64,000 bases of DNA from positions 7,411,001 through 7,475,000 of the forward strand of contig CM076275.1 in assembly GCA_038380795.1 (NCBI GenBank). Direction: 5' to 3'. Source of the stretch: Pyrocephalus nanus. Its lineage: Eukaryota; Chordata; Aves; Passeriformes; Tyrannidae. The position numbers and the translations under genes are program-made. The notes beneath the pieces were generated by a model, which had not been told where the DNA came from, searched no databases, and saw only the letters and a program-made list of their open reading frames with translations. Positions 58,293 to 64,000 of the stretch are shown here, piece by piece; the stretch's first letter is position 1; each line of letters opens with the position of its first letter.

Positions 58293-61200
58293 TTAGCTTT
58301 AAAAGAGGTGGGATATTTCTTTTGGTGACATCTGCTTACTTTTTATTCAGAAACTAGTGAAAAAACCATTCTGTGTCCCAAAAGGGCTGAGTCTAGTGAG
58401 ATAAGGGGTATCTAAAGTTACACTGAGTTGTTTGACTTAAGAAACTAAATTAGATAATGTTCAAGGTACTTGTTAAACCTAAATGAATTTTGTCAAGAAG
58501 AAGCTGACCACAACATATAATGCTCATTAGCCACATATTGTATTATTGTGACCACCAAAGGATTTATGAACTTGTGGAGGGCGTGGGGGGGAAGCTGTTC
58601 TAGCATACTCTGAGGCATTTATCTTATGTGTTGTCTAGATATCATATCACCTTCTAATGCTCTTTAGCATTGTAATACAACAGAGAGCTCATTCATCTTG
58701 TGAGAGGGTACTTAGGGATGATGATGTCATTCATACTTCCTTGACTCTTATGTCTGACCTCCTGGCTCTGCCTTCTAACTTCCCACTCTCATGGCTACTC
58801 ACAAGAAAAAAACCACTTCTGCAGAGTCAAAATGCTCAACATCAGACTCCAGTTCACTCCTTCACCTTGGAAAGGTCACGTTCTGAAATTTCTAGTCAAA
58901 ATTAAAATAATTTGCACTCAAACTTTCCCTTTGGTTTTCAATGGGTGATATAATATAAATATAATATAAATGTAAATTATGAACTATACATGTGACAGTG
59001 AAGAATATGGGTTAGAATTAAGTTTTAAATTTAAAATTTGTGTATGCATTATGTTTTAAAAGATAAAATTGCAAACAGCCCTTTCAAGTATAAAGGCAAA
59101 TCCAGAATTTTGGCAGAAAGACTTTTAACAGGATTCCAAAGATCTAAAATGCCAGTCACTGAGCCTGCTATACAAGAGTTTCATCCTGTCCAGAACCTCT
59201 CATCTCTCCACATCAACACTGAGCACTGCATTATTGTATCATTTTCAGCAATTATAGTTTTAGAAAGACTCATAAAAGCCATTCAAAATGTAAAGATCCT
59301 CCATTTACTGTAAAAATGAAGGAGCTGTGCCAGCCTAATGGGAAGTATAAAACAACAGGGCCATTTCTCTAAAAAGATATTTGTAATCACACAAAGATGA
59401 AAACTTCCAGCTAACAACAAGTGAATTGTTTCCATATATTGTAATTGAATCACACCAAAGAAGTAAACACCATATAAGTATTACAAAGACAGGAAGGCAA
59501 AATGAGAGTGAAAGACAACCTACTTCATTTGAGGGGCAAAAAAAAAAAATCCCTTGAGCTTACCACTGCCTATAGGACGGAAGTACTTAATTCCTGCCAC
59601 TGAATTTCATTGGCATTTTCCAGAAAACAAGTCTACAGTGGGAGCTAGAACCTTAGCCTTTCCAAGCCATTGTAGTCTCATCAGCCTCACCCAAACTGAA
59701 AATCACAGCCTAAATCTACAGCGCTAAAAACAGTCATGCATAACCTTACCACCTGCTCCACAATGAGCCAACCTTATAAATAAAATATAGAAAGCCTCCA
59801 TGAGGCAGCAGAAAGAACAAACACTGAAGTGCAAATGCAAGCACAAATCTTGCCATAAACATTGAGAATTGATGATTAAAACACCTCTTAACCACAAAGG
59901 TGATAAATGCATAGCAATAGGGGAAACACACCCCATCCAGAGTGTCTTCTTTGCAAATACTGCTGACAAAAGAAGGAACAAAATTATGATGATCACCTGG
60001 AAGTCTGTCCTTGCAAGTATCCCATTTTACCACTAATGTCTTCCTGTTAATATGGTGTACTTAGATACAAAAAAAGTTATCAGCCTCCATTCTTGATCCA
60101 CACTACTCATACTGGTGGTCTTCATTTCCATAAATGATGGGCACATAACAATGGCAACAGAATTAGTAGCTAGCACAGATGTGTACTTCATCTAGATACA
60201 GAGTAACATGGAATAAACCAGCATTAATATCACTGGTTTGGAACAACTCTTTGAATAAATCGTCTGGATGTGGGGACAGTCTGGATGCTCCTACCATATT
60301 ATCATCAGCTGAAGCATCTGGCAAGTAATTTGGATAGTTTTGTTGCCAAAAGCTCTGGAGTTCTCTGCTAATGTCAGGATCTAAGGACAGACAACCTCAG
60401 TCTGAAAACCTGAGAGATCATGAGAGGAAACACATTTTCCGTGCTCTGCAAAAGGCTGCTGTATTTATTCCAGCATGTAAAGACCAGTTCTGCATACTTT
60501 TCTTCAGCTGTGCAATCCCATCATTCATACTATGATCAGTTTGTCATATCCAGTTAATCATTAGCAGACAACATAAATGAGATATGAATCAGAGCACAAA
60601 TAGTCTACAAAAACTAAATTTGATGGCTAACAGAAAATCCTTCACCAACTTCCTCTGTAGAAATTCCTCCTTCCCAACAGGTTACAGTGACTCATACTAT
60701 TCCTATCTATCTAGACTACCAAAAGAGTATTCCAAATTTATCCATGAACATATAAGCAAGTAAACAACAATATTAGATTATTTTCCTCTATTTGATCTCA
60801 AAGTTTTGTCACAATGACCTAAAAGCACATTTTCCACTATAAATTTTTCTTATGTGCCTCTGCTACCTTCAGCCCCTTGGATATCTTGGCCATCTTGGAT
60901 AAGAACCTCAGGCATTTATTTTTTAAATTTATCCCAAACTCTTTGTACCAGCACCTGCAGTACTTTGAAGCAGTTCTTCATTACTGAGATTAAGTTTTTA
61001 GGCTTGGGGATTTTTTTTTGGTTTTGCATTATGTAAGATTTTCTGATAGTTCTTTCTCTTGATAATATTAACCTTCTTATTTCTTGGAAAACAGCTGCAG
61101 ATGAGAATAAAGGGAAAAGAAAAGAAAAAATAAAGGGGGGGAAAAAGGAGTTATTACTCAAAGTCTTCTCCTGGCCATTTTATATCCATATATTTTTGTG

Positions 61201-63599
61201 AAATTGTCAACATCCCCTTATGCAATAAGAAGAATGTTTTGAATTATTTGAAGGGTCTGGACTTAGGCAAACTTTAAAATAATTTGGGAAAATGAACAGA
61301 GGCACTAAATTCTGTAAGTGTCATTCAAAGATACTGCACAGGCTGTTTTAGAAGCTTTTATCTATAGATCATACTATTGTGCCCATTAGAAAATGTCCCT
61401 GGAATACTAGGGATTAAAAAAAGATTAAATGTGGCTTGTGTGTGGCACGATGTAGATATCAAAGTTTGGATCTGCATGAGTGAAAAACATTTTACTTGGC
61501 AAACAGAGAGGTTGATATCTATTTTCTATGATTTGTATATGCAGAGACTTTCCAAACACAGGTCAAGTTGTATCACTTTTAAATTTGTCTCACATTAGGT
61601 CAATTCTAGACTGTATTGGGTGGCATAATTCATTTGACCACATTTACATCTATAGAGAGATATAATTCTGTTTGGTGCTGCAGTGCAAGAATTCCTGATG
61701 AGTTAAATCAGAGGAGCCATCTAGCAATTAAAGTGTAAATTGAAGATATGTGTTTTGTCAATTTTATTTTCAGAGTTGGTCTTTATTATTGCATTTACCA
61801 ATATAAATATCTAAGTATTCCAAGTTACCTCTTTTGTATAGAAGAAAAAAAAAAATTGTCCAATCACATGCAATTAAAGACCCACCCACACTTTCTTTTA
61901 ATGAAGGATAAAAAACACCCAACACAAACTAAACCAAACCAAACAAAATTTCCAACTCATCATTAAGATCTGTGGAACTGTCACTTTTTCTGGCTTGTAT
62001 GCTTCAGGTAGGAAGTGTGAGAAATTGAGAGTTCAGGTTACTTTTAGTAGCAGGAGGAAAACTGAAAAAAATAAGACACATTGAAATTCTGACCTACAAT
62101 GATATTCCACTATGTTCTGTGGAGAGTGGATGCATAAAAATGTTGAAATAGAGACTGGAACAATGTTGTAGGTTTTAGTATTACAGTTAAAACACTGCTC
62201 AGTCATAACCCCTACAAATGACTACTTTCACTTACATTTTATCATCAGTATAATTAAAAGAATTCTCTTAAAAGGGGCATTCTCATTACAGCCAAGGACC
62301 ACTTCAGACTCAATTGAAATGAAAAGACAGGCCAGAGATTAGGTGTAGATACCAAGTGGTAATTTCTAGGGAAGCATAAAATGCCAAGAGTGTAACAACC
62401 ATATTTTATAACTGTGTGTTCAAAAGACTTACAGTATTTTATTGTACAAAGAGAACTTGGCTCAGAAAGGAGACTTCAATGAAGTTACTCCAATCAGATA
62501 TCCTAAAAACATCTCAGCTTTCTCATCAGAAACAAAAGATATTTTGTTCCTGATACTATTATTTTTAATTTACACTCTTTAAATTCAGTGGAAATTATCC
62601 CAAGCAATTATAAATGTTGAAACCATGTATTTAAGAAATTAAATTTCTCCAGCATTTCACAGGGCTAACACTATATTTCTGTGCACTCCTCCACAATGTA
62701 AAAGCAGGCACAGCACTTTACATGATCTAGGGATTCTTTTTTCAGTGGGGAAGGAAAAGTATTACCCTTGTCACTACATCAACATATTTTACAGAATCAC
62801 TTCAAAATACTGATTTTTTAAAATAAATCAGTATTTCAGTAACTTTTTTTGATCATAACAACCTCTTAGCTCTCATGCTGGTTTAAAGCCAAAAAAATGA
62901 AAGAAAATTCAGATTATAAAAATATTATTTTCTATTTATGAAAAAATACTTTTACACACATTTTATTTGTCAGATGCTCACATCTGGAAAAATTAAGCTT
63001 CTCTATTCTGTCAAATATTTGGACTTCAAGATGCTAAGTGCAGGTGAAATTATGGATTTAGCATTAAAGACACTTAGGTCATCCTAAGGAACAACATTAA
63101 CAAACTCCAAAATTTCTGTATCTTGAATCACCCATAATATATGAACAAAAAGTGGGTTACATATATGTGACACTGCTTTAAAAAATGCTTCTGTCTTTTT
63201 TTCACCCTCCTCTCAGCAAATGCATCATCTGTCATCTATAGCCACAAATATATTCCAAAACATTCTTTAAAATAAATCCCAAGTGCATATCAGTGTTTGT
63301 ACAAGTAGGTTGAGATTGTGCTATTGTACTTAGAGGACATTTCAGTCCAGTTGAGTTATATCACCATAAGTTACATGATTGACTTTTACAACAGAAAGAA
63401 AAGGTTGTACTCAAACAACTGTTATTGCCTCAGTGGAAAAAAAAAAAAATCAATGAAAGTAAAATGAACAAGAGATTTTGTCCGAGTTGCAGTTAATGCT
63501 ACTGAAGAGCTATGGATATTAAAAGGTCAACAAATAAATTAGTCCAAGTGTTATGAAATGAATGATTTGGCTTATAATTGTATTGAGTGCAAATTGTTC

Positions 63600-63800
63600 A
63601 CTGCCTATTAGACCAGGTAATTTTTAACCATGGTGCCTCAATTACTGTTCCATAAGCAATAATACAGTTGTAAGAGCCACCGGTTCGATCGAGTGACCTA
63701 CGAGACACACCAGGACAGCTGCCTTTGCTATGATGGATCACTGAGCCTGATCTCCAAATGGTGCCAAACCTTCCCTTCCTCCGAGGAGATCTCATAAAAG
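63600..63800. other. Unexplained CpG-rich intronic patch
   Basis: Four CpGs fall within 22 bases, including the palindrome TCGATCGA at 63685-63692, with a fifth at 63782, inside an otherwise AT-rich and CpG-poor intron. The minus strand has an open frame of 65 codons that starts basic (MRSPRRKGRFGTIWRSG), but I recognise no family in it. It could be an ultraconserved intronic element, a small alternative exon or a fragment of an unknown insertion. Confidence 0.3.
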
Positions 63801-64000
63801 AAACATTACTGCTTGATTCATTTTACCAAAATGTTTGAGTTTTCTAGTGTCAGCAGCTGGGTAAAGATTGTGAAGCTCTGTATTTCTTAGAAGAATTACG
63901 ACAACAGGCATCCTATTGCTTCCAGCACTCTCTGCTAAATGGCATCATGATGGTTTGGAGGATGCTTTTTCTGCTACTCAGTTGGACTGTGTTGTGAGAA

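Noticed and set aside
63676..63700. tRNA T-loop-like GGTTCGATC
   Set aside because: The stem needed around the loop does not pair and no cloverleaf or A box was found.

Overview
The window looks like vertebrate nuclear DNA, most likely from a bird. It has split exons with GT-AG introns, long AT-rich non-coding stretches, and decayed LINE copies. One of these is a CR1 retrotransposon with the 3' end typical of birds (about 28362-29225, minus strand). No species is assigned. There is no sign of bacterial, phage, plasmid or CRISPR sequence.

The only gene I can support is the 3' end of EBF1 (early B-cell factor 1, the COE/Olf-1 transcription factor family), on the minus strand. Five coding exons lie at 54031-54096, 53251-53428, 51601-51780, 49163-49357 and 44381-44412. 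They join in frame with canonical splice sites and give the last 216 residues plus a stop. A 3' UTR of about 3.2 kb probably follows, down to about 41185. The upstream exons (DNA-binding domain, IPT/TIG domain, first helix) are not seen and should lie beyond base 64000, so 54097-64000 is intron. The first two exons here encode near-duplicate copies of helix 2 of the helix-loop-helix motif, the duplication known from vertebrate COE proteins.

Layout: 1-41000 appears to be a gene desert downstream of EBF1. It holds decayed CR1 copies (8366-8720, 17045-17150, 27945-28330, 28362-29225), MIR-like SINE fragments (9912-10024, 25131-25200, 31935-32124), a palindromic ancient DNA-transposon relic (29901-30031) and several stretches that look like conserved regulatory elements. 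The area 40200-41130 just past the gene holds a 67-bp-period tandem repeat with an EBF-type palindrome, then an A/T-only block. 41185-54096 is the EBF1 3' end, and 54097-64000 is its large upstream intron.

The regulatory-element calls rest only on base composition and motif appearance and need alignment to other genomes. I found no convincing new biological system. The best leads are the tandem repeat with the EBF motif, the 58-nt pyrimidine tract abutting the terminal-exon splice acceptor, the CpG-rich patch in the 3' UTR, and an odd CpG-rich patch near 63.7 kb.
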